From the NCBI GenBank assembly GCA_010405405.1, contig MU004231.1, forward strand, positions 1,047,736 to 1,111,735: 64,000 bases of DNA. Reading direction: 5' to 3'. The notes under the pieces were generated by a model. That model did not search any database and was not told the origin of the DNA. It saw only the letters and a list, made by a program, of their open reading frames with translations. Positions 24,341 through 35,617 of the stretch are shown in pieces (position 1 is the first letter of the stretch; each line of letters begins with the position of its first letter). The translations under genes were made by a program, and so were the position numbers. The DNA is from Microthyrium microscopicum. Its lineage: Eukaryota; Ascomycota; Dothideomycetes; Microthyriales; Microthyriaceae.

Positions 24341-25165
24341 AATTCAGGAAGCCTAACGCCTTTAAGTGCCCTTTTTCAAACCCCCTTCTAGCTTAAGATA
24401 TAGTTGAAGACGAACGCTGCTATACTATACTAATACTACTGTAATAAGTATGTAGGAGTAAATTCAACTAAGGTTACGGCTCCATTGCTCTACTCTTAGA
24501 ACCTCTCGACAAAACGCTTATATAATAAGATACTCTTTAGTATGTAGTTAAGTATATTGCATGGCTACAATAGCTGTAATTATTCCAAATTGAGAGTTTT
24601 TAGCCTTAACGATAGGTAGGCTACATCGTTTAAAACAAAAGAGATAGGGTTATTAACGTTTGCAGCCTTAACCTTGCATTGATAACGTTCGCTAAGAGTT
24701 AATAGATTACAGGGATTATATAAACTATTAATAGCCTAGCTACGTCACCCATTAATTACAGTAAGCTTAAACTATAATTTTCAATCGAATTCTATATTCC
24801 TTAACTTAAGTAGCTATGTTTTGGAGTCTCTAAGATCTAGAGGATTAACTAATAGGGGTCGACGCTCCTATATAAATAATTCCACTCTCGCAATACTACT
24901 AAAAGCTAAAATAGTAATAACTAATTAAATTAGAATTAGTTACTAGAATGTAACGACTTAAAACTTAACTTACGTTTTAAAATACAAGCTTAGTAAGTAA
25001 TTCTTATTACGTAATTATTTAGTTCTAAATGCTATATATATACTCATTACTTCGTCTATATAAATATAACTTCACAAGGAATGCAGCGGAGACTCTCCTA
25101 TTCCACAATACTATTACTTAGCTAAATTGCATACTTTTATCTCTAATAACCCTCTTAGACTATAA
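24341..25165. other. AT-rich RIP-like intergenic stretch
   Basis: Rich in TA, with stops in all frames and no recognisable coding remnant. It may include the promoter and 5' end of the plus-strand relict that follows. Confidence 0.4.
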
Positions 25166-25169
25166 CTTT

Positions 25170-26010
25170 GCACCTCATCCTAACAACTACGATACCTCTC
25201 CCACCGTCTCAGGTTACTAAGGATAACTAAGTAGGAATAGTACCTTACTTACCAAACAACTCTAGGCGCTCTCTAAAGCCTTACGTTATAGTTATTCTTA
25301 ATAGCATCGTTACTATAGATTGTCTTATACAAACTGTATATAACTAGGTTCTTACTTATAACGCCTTCCTTACCTCTAGTGTAGAGAAATTTGAAAAAGC
25401 ATACTTTGCGGAATATTATAAATTACTATAATCGTCTAACGCAAATAAAGCTATAGGCCGAGATATTAATATTCTTCGTTAGGAGAATGCTAAATACAAA
25501 AACCTTAAAGGGCATTCGCAACAGTTAAAGGAGGATCTACTCGCATACTAAGCTAGATATCGAGAGCTCGACGAATTGAACATCTAGATTAAGAAGGAGA
25601 ACAAAAAACTCTTAGATATTAATACAGAAATAGGGAAGATGATTGTAAGCCTCTAAGATTAGATTTCAAACTTAGAAGCTAAGCTTAACGAGGTTGGATG
25701 TTAGCTATTATATACTACTAATAACCTAGAGCCAGCTATATAAACGCAGGCTAATGTTAAGGACGAGAGTAATCTCTCTAGCATTAGTCCTCCAAAAGTG
25801 CAATTACTAGAAACTCTTCCATTACCATTCCTAAAGAGGAAGCATAGCGCGATTAAAGATAAAGATAAAGTTAAAAATAGGCAAGGATAGCGAAAAGCTT
25901 AGCGGCACAAGTAGTTAATAACTACCGAACGTTAGTACGTTATGCAGGGTTATATAGGATTTAGAAAGAATATATTTAGCGTATAGATTATTAAACACTA
26001 TTATAATTTG
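25170..26010 (+). pseudogene. RIP-degraded coiled-coil protein gene
   Basis: The plus-strand frame reads VEKFEKAYFAEYYKLL, ENAKYKNLKGHSQQLKEDLL, RYRELDELNI, KKENKKLLDINTEIGKMIVS and SNLEAKLNEVG, a long coiled coil, then a Lys-rich basic stretch (KRKHSAIKDKDKVKNRQG). TAA/TAG codons interrupt it at positions expected for CAG, CAA and TGG. No domain beyond the coiled coil. Ends are approximate. Confidence 0.4.
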
Positions 26011-26210
26011 CTTTTTGTAATCTATCGTTATTTACTATAATTTGAAGTTAGTCTAAAGCCTTGCTGCTCCGACCTAAGGGTCTGGAACTAATCTAACTAC
26101 TTACCTTAGTCGTTGTACAAGACCGAAACTAGACTACCTCCCTAGGCTAGCTTATAAGGAGATAGCTAGTACTCTTAATAAGTCTTTTCCTATAGAGCCT
26201 AACTTAAATA

Positions 26211-27237
26211 TTATATTAAAATAAATCGAAAGATAGCTACAGTTCTGGGCCTTATTGCCCTTACAAGCGCACATACTGTAATGGACATTCCTAAGCCTTA
26301 TAACTACAAGAAAGGCTTAACGAATAGTCCTATGATACAATCCGTATTCCTATATAAGAAGAATGAAGCTCCATTTACTAACAATTATACAGGTAGTATA
26401 TAGTCTAGTAACTCACCTCAGCCTCTTCATCTTGCTACCGCTGCAACCCACGGCGGAGGGTAAGTTTTTCGACACTGTGGCCATACTTGTCTAATATTTC
26501 ACAGGGCCTGCTTCATCGCCATGACATACGCTTCGCCTAGCTCCCAAGAGTTCAAAGATCCCTTAAACTAGCGAAACGTATATACTATCCCTAGCGATTG
26601 TCCTACGACTACTACGCTGAATCTCGACACTATAAACAATAATAGCGACGACTATCCCTCTAAAGTACAGTATTCGTCTTCCAACTCTAACTAGATAGAT
26701 TATGTACACTCCTATACTATACCTATGCTAGACGAGTTAATGGATGGCCCTACGACTTTCACGTAGGTCTAGCTTTCTCATCTCACAGACGAGACGTATA
26801 TGAATTGCGCTCCTATCACTATCACGGAAGCAAAGAACAACGGTGGATTTAACTTACTACCGGATCTAAAGGGTTTAAGCTTCACCGGCCTTAGCGGCGG
26901 TGGCCCTCCAGAAACTCCTACTAAGAACGATGGCAGCAGTACTCCTCCTAGCCAGACGACGGCGATTCCCACTACGCTGACAAAGTCCTATCTAAATATC
27001 ACAGCCACAGCCATTTCAGAAGTAAGCAACGTCGTCGTCAACGCAAATCGCCCTTCTGTGTGCCGAGAAGGGACTATACCATGCTCGTCCTTAGGATTCT
27101 TCTGCGTTAACCAGACTACTTTTGGCGAATGCGCGCTCGGGTATGCGGTTCCGATGCAGATGTCAGCAGGAACTTAGTGCTTGGACGATGCAGTTGCATT
27201 TGCTCACCCTAAAAGCATCAGGCGTCGCACCGACTAG
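26211..27237 (+). pseudogene. AA11-like lytic polysaccharide monooxygenase relict with C-terminal Cys module
   Basis: A signal-like segment ATVLGLIALTSA is followed by the mature-type HTVMDIPKPY; in LPMOs this first His forms the copper brace. Then come a second His at THGGG, ACFIAMTY, YTIPSDCPTT, YTIPMLDELMDGP, and TDETYMNCAPITITEA with FNLLPDL, all in the order seen in AA11 enzymes. A 45-bp intron (26460-26504, GTAAGT...ACAG) fits the frame HGG|GACF. The tail CREGTIPCSSLGFFCVNQ then FGECALGYAVPMQ resembles the Cys-rich X278-type module found after some AA11 domains. Several RIP-type stops, including TAG at 27175-27177, kill the frame; the 3' part is better kept. Ancestral role: oxidative chitin cleavage outside the cell. 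Confidence 0.62.
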
Positions 27238-27426
27238 GGACATGGAGACCTTGTTCTTACCACACACGAGCTAATTAGGATTGTTGGTCACAGAAATGCA
27301 AGTAGCTTTGGCGTAAACTATGAATAATTATTTTAAGAAAATATTGCTTTGCACTAAGTAAGCTAAGGTCTTGGTCCAGGAGCGGCACCGCCTCCATAGC
27401 AAGCTACTCCGCACTGCCCCCGCAGA

Positions 27427-27447
27427 CAGGGTTCCCAGAACCAGGCC
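27427..27447. promoter_or_regulatory. Weak dyad-like site upstream of the cupredoxin gene
   Basis: GGGTTCCCAGAACCAGGCCCC has the half-site spacing but a poor core. It lies about 140 bp upstream of the ATG at 27587. Listed only because the position matches other genes here. Confidence 0.25.
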
Positions 27448-27586
27448 CCACCTGACCCATGCAAACCTCACAGCATTCTATGCAGAACAAAAGGCGTTAC
27501 TTTCCTCTCCACTTTGCTGTCGTTGGCATCAACAAACTTGCAAAAATCTCAAGTCACACGTTTTTTCACCTCTTCACCTCTTCACC

Positions 27587-28616
27587 ATGACTCATTCTTG
27601 TCACCTGTTTTTACTTCTTCTTCTTCAGGCTACAATGCTTGTCAACGCAGCCCAGATCCATACGATAAGAGTCGGATTTGCGGGAGGTCATGTTTTTGAT
27701 CCGACAACGACAACTGCGGATGTTGGAGACCTAGTTATCTTTGAGTTCTTCCCAACCAACCATTCGGTAGTTCGCGGCGAATATACGGAATCCAAGGCCT
27801 GCGGGAGCAGTCAATGCAATCCTTGCGTACCCTACGAGTTGATCCATCCCGGGCAAACTAGGTTCCATTCTGAAAATTTTCTCACGCAAATAGTCTTAAC
27901 TAACGGAGATGTATATACCCTATAGTCCCGCTCACAGGAGATAACTAACGCCGACATAGGTCCCAACTTTCAATATCACTATTGGAGACAACTTTCCAAT
28001 ATGGTTCTATTATACAGCACTCGATTCATGCCATCCGAACGGAATGGTTAGTATGATCAATCCTGCCGAAGGCCAGTCCATCGACACACAGAAGTCTGCA
28101 GCAATCAACGCAGATTATCAGCTTATTCCAGGCCAGTCTTGGCCGGCAGAAGGCTCTAGTCCAAGCTCGCAGCCAAACTCAACATCCCCCCCGTCTAAGA
28201 ATTCGAAGAGCCAAAAGGTATCAGGTAGTGCCATTGCCGGTATAGTCATCGGCATCTTACTGGCAACAGTGCTCACCGCTGCCTTAGTCTTCTTTGTGAG
28301 GCGAACCAGACAGAGAAATGCCCCAAAGAACCTAGAGGATTCCCTATCTTTGACTAAACGCGATGCTGAAGAACAAACGGTCCCCGTCCCAATGGAATTT
28401 GAGCCGGCCACGCCCCGCACCCAGAATGATCTCGTCAGCCCAATCTCTCCTCCGCCTCAGCGCAAGAAATCTATACTACACTTTTACAAATACCCGTTCG
28501 CGGAAAAGCCACTAGTGGCTCCAAAAGGCCATCCTGCATTGAGGTCAGGAGGAGGCCGGAACACCACAAGTGAGTTCGAGGGGGAAGAGGAATATATCGG
28601 CAGAAGCTCAAGATGA
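27587..28616 (+). CDS. Secreted cupredoxin-domain protein with single C-terminal transmembrane segment
   Basis: Exon 1 is 27587-27910 and exon 2 is 27960-28616, with a 49-bp phase-0 intron (GTATAT...CATAG), giving 326 aa. A Leu-rich signal peptide (MTHSCHLFLLLLLQ) precedes a cupredoxin-like domain: VGFAGGHVFDP, GDLVIFEFFPTNHSVVRGEY, CNPCVPYELIHPGQ, then NVPTFNIT-type sequence and WFYYTALDSCHPNGMVSMIN. The conserved His, Cys and Met positions of the blue-copper fold are visible. A Ser/Pro linker is followed by a hydrophobic helix (SAIAGIVIGILLATVLTAAL) and a basic cytoplasmic tail. These extracellular cupredoxin-like proteins are common in ascomycetes; the role is unproven. There are no in-frame stops and composition is normal. 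Confidence 0.82.
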
Positions 28617-28817
28617 ACATTCAAATTGTCGTTTCTCAGATTCGCCCACTATTGTAATGCATATTTCATACGTAGAGTTTTAGTTCAAAAAGCTGATTTC
28701 TTATATCCAACCTGCAGGACTGTATTGCTGACTCTGCTCTTCCTTTCTAATGCCCCAAAATCTCAACCAATCTTCTTCAGCAGCAATATCTTCGTTGAAG
28801 CAGTGTTCAAGTGCTTT

Positions 28818-29066
28818 CTATAACGATTGTAAAGCTTCAAGAGCTTGTTCAAGCAATTCAAGAATTGAACACCAAAGCTTTTGATATTGCACAATGGCGT
28901 TCTGCATTGTGTTATTTTCGATTGTAAGCCTCTCTATTGTCTCAAGCTGGTGCATTCGCTGAAACTCCTCCACCCTTTAAGTTAGTAAATCAAAAGTACC
29001 AGCCTCGATCGGGGTTGGCGGATCTGAGTCTGGAAGCTCTCTGTCGTAGTCTGAATCCGAATCCAT
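28818..29066 (-). pseudogene. Small coiled-coil protein with one in-frame TAA
   Basis: 83 codons starting MDSDSDYDRELPDSDPPTPI, then a TAA that a CAA to TAA change explains, then RVEEFQRMHQLETIERLTIE and a Leu-rich helix ending EALQSL. Same general build as the coiled-coil genes at 20.7-24.2 kb: acidic N-terminus and helical C-terminus. The dyad pair at 29147-29190 lies 80-120 bp upstream and is shared with the gene at 29259. Confidence 0.42.
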
Positions 29067-29146
29067 GTCAAATGTTTTGATAAGTTTGATTTGAAAGACG
29101 AAGCAGTTCTATCCCAGCTTTTACAGTGTTGACTGTAAGCCGGTGG

Positions 29147-29190
29147 TGCCCGATTTTGGGCCCTCCCTGTGAGACCGATTCCAGGCCCTC
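29147..29190. promoter_or_regulatory. Two dyad motifs in a divergent promoter
   Basis: GTGCCCGATTTTGGGCCCTC (29147-29166) and GAGACCGATTCCAGGCCCTC (29171-29190). They are centred between the minus-strand ATG at 29066 and the plus-strand ATG at 29259. Confidence 0.65.
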
Positions 29191-29258
29191 TTCGCAGATT
29201 ACATCTACATCACTCGTCTCAAACCTCTCATAGTCTTCGTTGCAAATTTACAGTGAAC

Positions 29259-30017
29259 ATGATGTTTGTCACAATGTTTCCTCTTTTCTTCGCCCTCGGC
29301 TTAAGCCTGCTACTCGAGCACGTAGCTTGTGCTGATATGCCGTCCAAAGCAACTCTCGCTACTTTTGGACCATCCATCGAACAGATTTCCAAGACCAACA
29401 GCAGCGAGACGAGTTTTCAACCATCTTCAACTGTATCAATAAATGAATCGAATATCAGAACGACGACCAATGCTATGAGTGTCAGCCCAGCTTCCGCGCC
29501 GACCGTGTTTGGAACGGTAATGGGACAGAGTTCGGTGTCGGGTAATAGACTGACTGTTCCAACGAGCCCGACAGCGCTGGCTTGCCCAGGCCCGACCCAG
29601 ATTATAAACAGTTCCAGTACCATCGAAGCCATCGTACAAATTCAGGTTAACAATTTTGTCAGAACAGTAACTGTATTCCTCACGCAGACTGGCTCTTCCG
29701 CAATGCCGTTCGGTATGGAGTCTGTTGCTACATCTATTGCAACAACTACTACGGAAGAGGATTGTTCGCATAGCACATCCGCAAGGAGAGTCCCAGCCAT
29801 CCCAAGTCAGAGCAATGGTACATCGAGCGGCTTCGCCCCTCGATCAAACTGGACTGCTAGCCATAACATAACCAATGGCTCTTCCGCCAATTCGCCCCCA
29901 CCTCAAACGGCATTCACAGTCCTTACGGCGGCTGACAGTAAATCACATAGTCACACCAACGTACCTGAAATGCTTCCGTTTTTCGCGTTCAATGTTGCTA
30001 TTCTTCTCCTCCTCTAG
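29259..30017 (+). CDS. Ser/Thr-rich secreted protein, probably GPI-anchored
   Basis: A signal peptide MMFVTMFPLFFALGLSLLLE ends near HVACA, followed by about 200 residues rich in Ser, Thr and Asn with several N-glycosylation sequons (NSS, NGTSS, NWTAS, NITNGS). The protein closes with a short hydrophobic tail (MLPFFAFNVAILLLL), the layout of a GPI-attachment signal. The upstream in-frame Met at 29169 would bury the signal peptide, so 29259 (or 29262) is preferred. 252 aa, no introns or stops. Cell-wall or surface role inferred; no catalytic domain seen. Confidence 0.7.
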   Translation: MMFVTMFPLFFALGLSLLLEHVACADMPSKATLATFGPSIEQISKTNSSETSFQPSSTVSINESNIRTTTNAMSVSPASAPTVFGTVMGQSSVSGNRLTVPTSPTALACPGPTQIINSSSTIEAIVQIQVNNFVRTVTVFLTQTGSSAMPFGMESVATSIATTTTEEDCSHSTSARRVPAIPSQSNGTSSGFAPRSNWTASHNITNGSSANSPPPQTAFTVLTAADSKSHSHTNVPEMLPFFAFNVAILLLL

Positions 30018-30226
30018 GAGGAATGCTACCGTATGATGCTAGATTGGCAAGTCCCTTGAGGGCTAGGGTGCAAGCAGTTTGTAATTAGACGCTCCTCAAT
30101 AGTCAATTTTAAAACGTTCCCAAACGAAAGATTTATCATCACGATAAAGGAGCCACATTGTTGCGACGTTCAAGGACAAATCACCCTTTGGCTTGAGAGA
30201 GAAGGATTTGTAATGCAATACTCTCC

Positions 30227-30246
30227 GTGTCCCGATTTTAGGATTC
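30227..30246. promoter_or_regulatory. Single dyad-like motif with no clear target gene
   Basis: GTGTCCCGATTTTAGGATTC; the right half-site is lost. It lies 3' of the gene ending at 30017, with no convincing ORF beside it. Confidence 0.35.
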
Positions 30247-30249
30247 AGC

Positions 30250-31050
30250 AATGCCATTACCTAGCCGGATCTTGTGCCATCCGCCGCTTGCTTATAAGAG
30301 GCTTTACGCAAGGCTGCCAACAACAATATCTCCCTCTTTATTAATGATTAATCCTGCACCGTCAGCGGAACGGCTTGCATCTAATATCTTACGGTAGATC
30401 ACAGGAAGAGGCTAACAAAGGCTAATGGAGCAATTGGCCAATCGGAAGATAGAATGGAAAATGTGGAGGTGGCGCTATTTAAGGTTTGGCCCCTGCGTTT
30501 TGAGGCTGTGCGTCGTATCTGCAGCGCGATCAAGGGCGCCCTAGCCCCACGAGGATCAGGAAGGAAGGCACTAAATGAGGCTGTGAACCAAACAAACTGA
30601 GATCCAAATTTGGAGATATTCACTTCCCATCCCCTAGCAAAACTTGAAACGTATAGTTCTCGGTGACTTGTTGCCCGGATTGGCAACATGCATTTGATTA
30701 GATAGCCTTGCATAGCTGAACACTCGGACGAGCGCGGCTCTGCAGAGTTAGCAAAGAACTGTAGATGTACTAGTATTTCATATCGACTAGGGTGGCATAT
30801 TCTTACCGTAAGTTGCCTTACACACCATACACAGCTAGACGGCTATATTTATAACTAAGGCAAGACTGGATTATCTATAAAGTTGCAAGGTAAGTTAGGC
30901 GATACTCTATATAAGCAAAACAAACTACAAACTTTATAAAGAAAAACTATCTCTTTTAACTCAAAAACCTTTCTAAACACTTTACTATAGAAATTATACC
31001 TCTGCTACAATTACCTTAAGAAGAGAAAATGCACAATACTTGCGTAATAA
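30250..31050. other. Intergenic, becoming AT-rich; no supported gene
   Basis: Up to about 30740 composition is normal but I find no recognisable coding sequence; the antisense frame at 30399-30713 shows no domain. From 30840 the sequence becomes AT-rich. An ATG at about 31029 (MHNTCVITPNVAKIYNVF) opens the reading frame that enters the tandem repeat. Confidence 0.4.
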
Positions 31051-34000
31051 CGCCTAATGTCGCTAAGATATATAATGTCTTTCTTAATAGTAATAATAGT
31101 TTAACTACTAATAAGGAAGCTATAATTAAAGTTTAGAAGGCTATACCTAACGTTTTAAAGGTTATAGAAGAGAATTGCTTATTCCTTTATTATTACATAA
31201 GGTATATACTTAAATATAGAATTAAGTAATTTATTAATATTAGTTCTAGTTATATTACTAAGGATAATATCTATGAACTTACTTAAGTAATTAAACTAGT
31301 AGTAAAGATTATATATATAGACTAAAACTTAATAGTAGTTAAGAAAGAAAATAAGCTTCTTACTATAAATAGAGTAGCTATTATTATCTATACTAATATT
31401 TATAAGCCTAATAATATTTTTAAGTATTTTAATCTTAGTAGTTTAATTAACTTTATAGAGCCTATTAGAATCTTAATAATATATATTGCCTATTTCTTAA
31501 TAAATATAGAGCTTATATATATTATATTATTAATTTAATTTATAATATATAATAATAGTTATATTATATTAATATATAATATACTTAATAGTTATCTAAT
31601 AAAGAAAGAAAATATTATTAACATTTAGGAAATCTATAATAAGACCTCTATTTTACTTATTTTTTATAACTATTAAGAAGTCTTATAAATTTTTTAAAGC
31701 TTATATCTTATAGAACTTAGAGTTATCTATTTTTATAACTAGTATATTAAATTAAATTTACTAATACTAGCTATAGTAGAATAACTTTATAATAAACTAG
31801 TAAAAAAGACCTTAATATTAGTAGTTCTTAAAGTTAGTCTATAGATATATATAAACTTTATATAGTTCTAAAAATATTTTAATACTATTATGCTTACTTC
31901 TACTTTACTTTTCTTTATTATTTAGTATATTATTATATATCTAGCTTAGTTATTCTTAGATAATAGAGCTATTTTATTTTAGTAACTAAAAGATATAGTA
32001 CTAAAATAGAATTAAGAGCTAGTTTTAAGTTTAAGAGTTTTATTATTTCTTTAAGAATAAAATACTTTATATTAACTATTATAGTAGGTAGAGTTAATAC
32101 GCTCTAGATAAATACTTAGTAACTTTTAATAAATTAGATATAGGTTATACTTATTTAATATATTTTAGATATTTAATAAAGAAGATTTATTTTCTTTTAT
32201 TATATAGTAACTATAAAAAGATTTTTATTTAGTTAGATTATCTATATGTAATTAAGCTTTTTTTTTTTTTAGAACTAATAAGTATTTTAGACTTTTATTT
32301 AGAGTAAGAAAAAGAAAAAGAATAATCTTATTATAAGTAGCTAATTTAAGTATTTAATTAAATATTTAAGTTATTACTATACTTTAAACTTAACTTTTTT
32401 TATATCTTTATATATTTTTATTATATTATAGCTAAGTTATTAAGTATATATAGCTAAATATAAGAGAATTAATAGCTATATATAAACTATAATCTTAGTT
32501 ATAATTATAGCTTATTTACTTAGGTACTTCTATATTTTATTTTATATAAAGAAATATTTATAACTAATATAGCTAGAGTTTTAGTATAAACCTTAAATTA
32601 ATTATTATAGCTATTTATAAATCTCTTAATATTTATAATTACTAAGTAGAGAAAATAATTAATAATACTTAAGATAAAGAATTTTAATATCTAAATATAT
32701 ATTAAAATTACTACTTATTAACTAAAGTAACTCTAAGGTTAAACTTCCTACTTATTTACTATTTATATCTTTTTTTTCTTTAGAGTCTATTTTTAGTTCT
32801 CTCTTTTTTTAGCTTTTTTTATATTAGTAAAATCTAAAATAAATCTAAATTACTTTACTATTAGTAACTTTAAGTTCTATCTATATTCTTATAACTTTAT
32901 TAGTAACTTTATTTAGTATTATAAAGATAAAGTAAAGTTAAGCTTAAATATTTAATAACCTACGCTAATAAAAAACTTTTTAAATATAGTATATATAAAT
33001 AGAGTAAAGTAAAAAGCTTAATTCTTAGTAGAAATTATTTAATAAGTTTTACTTATATAACTTAGTTTTTATTTTAGTTATACTTAAGTTTTATTTTATA
33101 TTTTCTTTAACTAACTCTATATCTATAAAGAAGTAAATATAAAGATAAGTTTTAATTCTCTTTATATTTATTTACTAATAGTTTAATTTTATTTTTTTTT
33201 ATATATAATAATAATATATAACTATATAAATATATATCTAAATAATATATTAATTAAAAAGAATTAATATAGTTCTAATTAAGTTAAACTATAAAATATC
33301 TACTCTTTACTTTTTTAAGATATTAATAAAAAAGTTTATATTTATAATCTAAATATTAATTTACTTTTAGAGTAGGCTAGGTAAGTTAGAAACTCTTAGA
33401 ATCTTTATAAATTAATTAGTAATTATAATAGCTTCTATAAAGAAGTAAAGAATAATTATTTTTTATTCTTACTTAGGTACTTATATATTAAAACTAGAAA
33501 TATTTCTAAAAGTAAAGATATTAAGAATAAAGGAATAAATTAGAAATACTTAGTATAAGTTAGAAATATATAATACTTAGTATATACTAAAAATAGTAAA
33601 TATATAATATTTAAAATATATTAATTTATTTTATAATTTAAAGAAGAAAAAGAAGAATAAATTAGATTAAGACTTATAAGTACTATTACTTATATTTTTA
33701 CTTTATTTAACTAAAAGACCTAAGTATAGTTTATAGACTTTAATAAATAATACTATTATATTTTTTAGTATATAAATAAAAAAGAAAAGCTTAAGAATAG
33801 TATAGTATTTAGTATCTAAGATATTAATAAAGCTTATAATAAACTTATATTCTATATTTTAGTAAAATATAAAAGCTTTAATTAGATTTATTACTTTTAG
33901 AATAAAAAATTAGAGTACTTAATATAGTTATTTAAGAATAAAGAAATATATATAGTAAGTATAAAGAAAGTAGAGTATACTTTATAGTAATAGCTAAAAG

Positions 34001-35617
34001 CTTTTAGTAAACTATAATAAAAAATATATAAAAAATAGAAGTTTCTAAGAGGCATTTTCTTTTTAAAGAATAGTCTTTATACTATTTATATAGTATACTA
34101 TAATATATTAGTAAGTAAATATTATAAAGAGATCTTTAAAGTAAGAAAGTTAATTCTTAAGCTATTTAAATATAAAGATAAGAAGTATTAAGTAAGCTTA
34201 TTATACTATACTTCTAGACTAATATTTAATATATTTAATCTAGATTTTTATTTATAAAATTAGTATTTAACTATAAAGTAAAAGTATATTTATATTCTTT
34301 AGTAAAAGTTATAATAGTAATTTATAATTCCTTAAAATAGATAAGATATATATAAACTTTATATTATACCTTACTTATACTAGCTAATTACTTAATATAA
34401 TTAATAAGGTCTAATATAGTAAGTTTTATAAGCTTAATTTTATAAGTAATACTAATAAATAAAAAATATATTCTAAAATAGATAATAAATAATCTAAAAA
34501 AAGAATAAATATAAATACTATAGGTTTTAAGCTAATTAATTAACTATATAGTATTATAAAGATATATAAAGCTCTAAGTAGTATAGTAACTCTATAGAGT
34601 AATAGTAAATAGTAAAAATAGCTTATTCTAGTAGACTTATTTAGTAGTAATACTAAAAGTTTTACTTCTAAAAATCTTTTAAAAGACTTAGGAGGGTTAA
34701 GATAGAAGAAGCTTTTACTTAGAGTTATTTAATAAGTTAATAGTAGTAGTAGTTACTTAATATTAAGATAATATATTAAAAAGATAAGTAGTTTATAAAG
34801 TCTTATTTAATCCTTATTAAACCTTCTTATTAGTAAATTAGGCTTCTACTATATATTTTAATAATAATGAAATTATATCTTAATATAGTATTATTTAGCT
34901 TTTCTTCTAAAGAATTAAGAAATCCTTTATATAAATAGCTAGCTAGAATAATTATTATATAGAGACTAATTAAGAAATAAAGAATAATAAATAGAAAGCT
35001 TAAATTAAAAAGAGTAAGAAAGTAAGAATAATTCTTAGTAAGTTTATTAAATCTCTTTTACTAATATATGCTTATTAAATTTAGAAACTAGAAAGGGCTA
35101 TAAAAAAGGATATAAGGTAAATATAAGAAGTATTTAATTATAAGTATCTTAAACGTTTATAAGAAGAGGCTAAAGTAAAGTAACTAAATAAATAAATAAT
35201 TAAATTAAGATAGCTATTTCTAGCTAACGTATTAGCTAATAATAGCTCTTAAATTATATAAATAAGTAGCTATAAGAGCTATATAAAGTTACTTTAGCTT
35301 CTTAGTAATTAAAATAGTATAAATTCTTAATTTATAAGGTTAATATACCTAAATAGCTATAGGTTATTAAAGTATCTATACTAGCTATACTTATAAGTAG
35401 TATACTACTTTTCTTTTTAGAGTTAATATTATTAGCTATTACTTATTAATAAGAGGCTTATATATATTAATTAATAAAGAGTTTATTTAATTAAATTTAT
35501 ACTATTTATATCTAGATATATTAAGCTTTCTTCTTTATCCTTACTCTTTTATCTTAAAGTTAAATTCTTTTCTTTCTTAATTATTAGGAATAAATAATAG
35601 TAATATACTAAGATATC
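31051..35617. repeat. Tandem repeat unit 1, extremely AT-rich (RIP)
   Basis: This block of about 4.55 kb recurs immediately downstream in the same orientation: TATAATG-TCTTTCTTAATAG at 31071 corresponds to 35625. AT content is extreme and nearly all differences between copies are transitions. Plus-strand translation shows scattered hydrophobic and Arg/Lys-rich runs (NLSSLINFIEPIRILIIYIA, LYLIELRVIYFYNQYIKLNL) but no family I can name. It may be a RIP-destroyed gene or DNA element. No terminal repeats were identified. Confidence 0.7.

Noticed and set aside
29436-29771. Antisense frame of 111 codons in the GPI-type gene
   Set aside because: Shadow of the Ser/Thr-rich coding strand; no supporting features.
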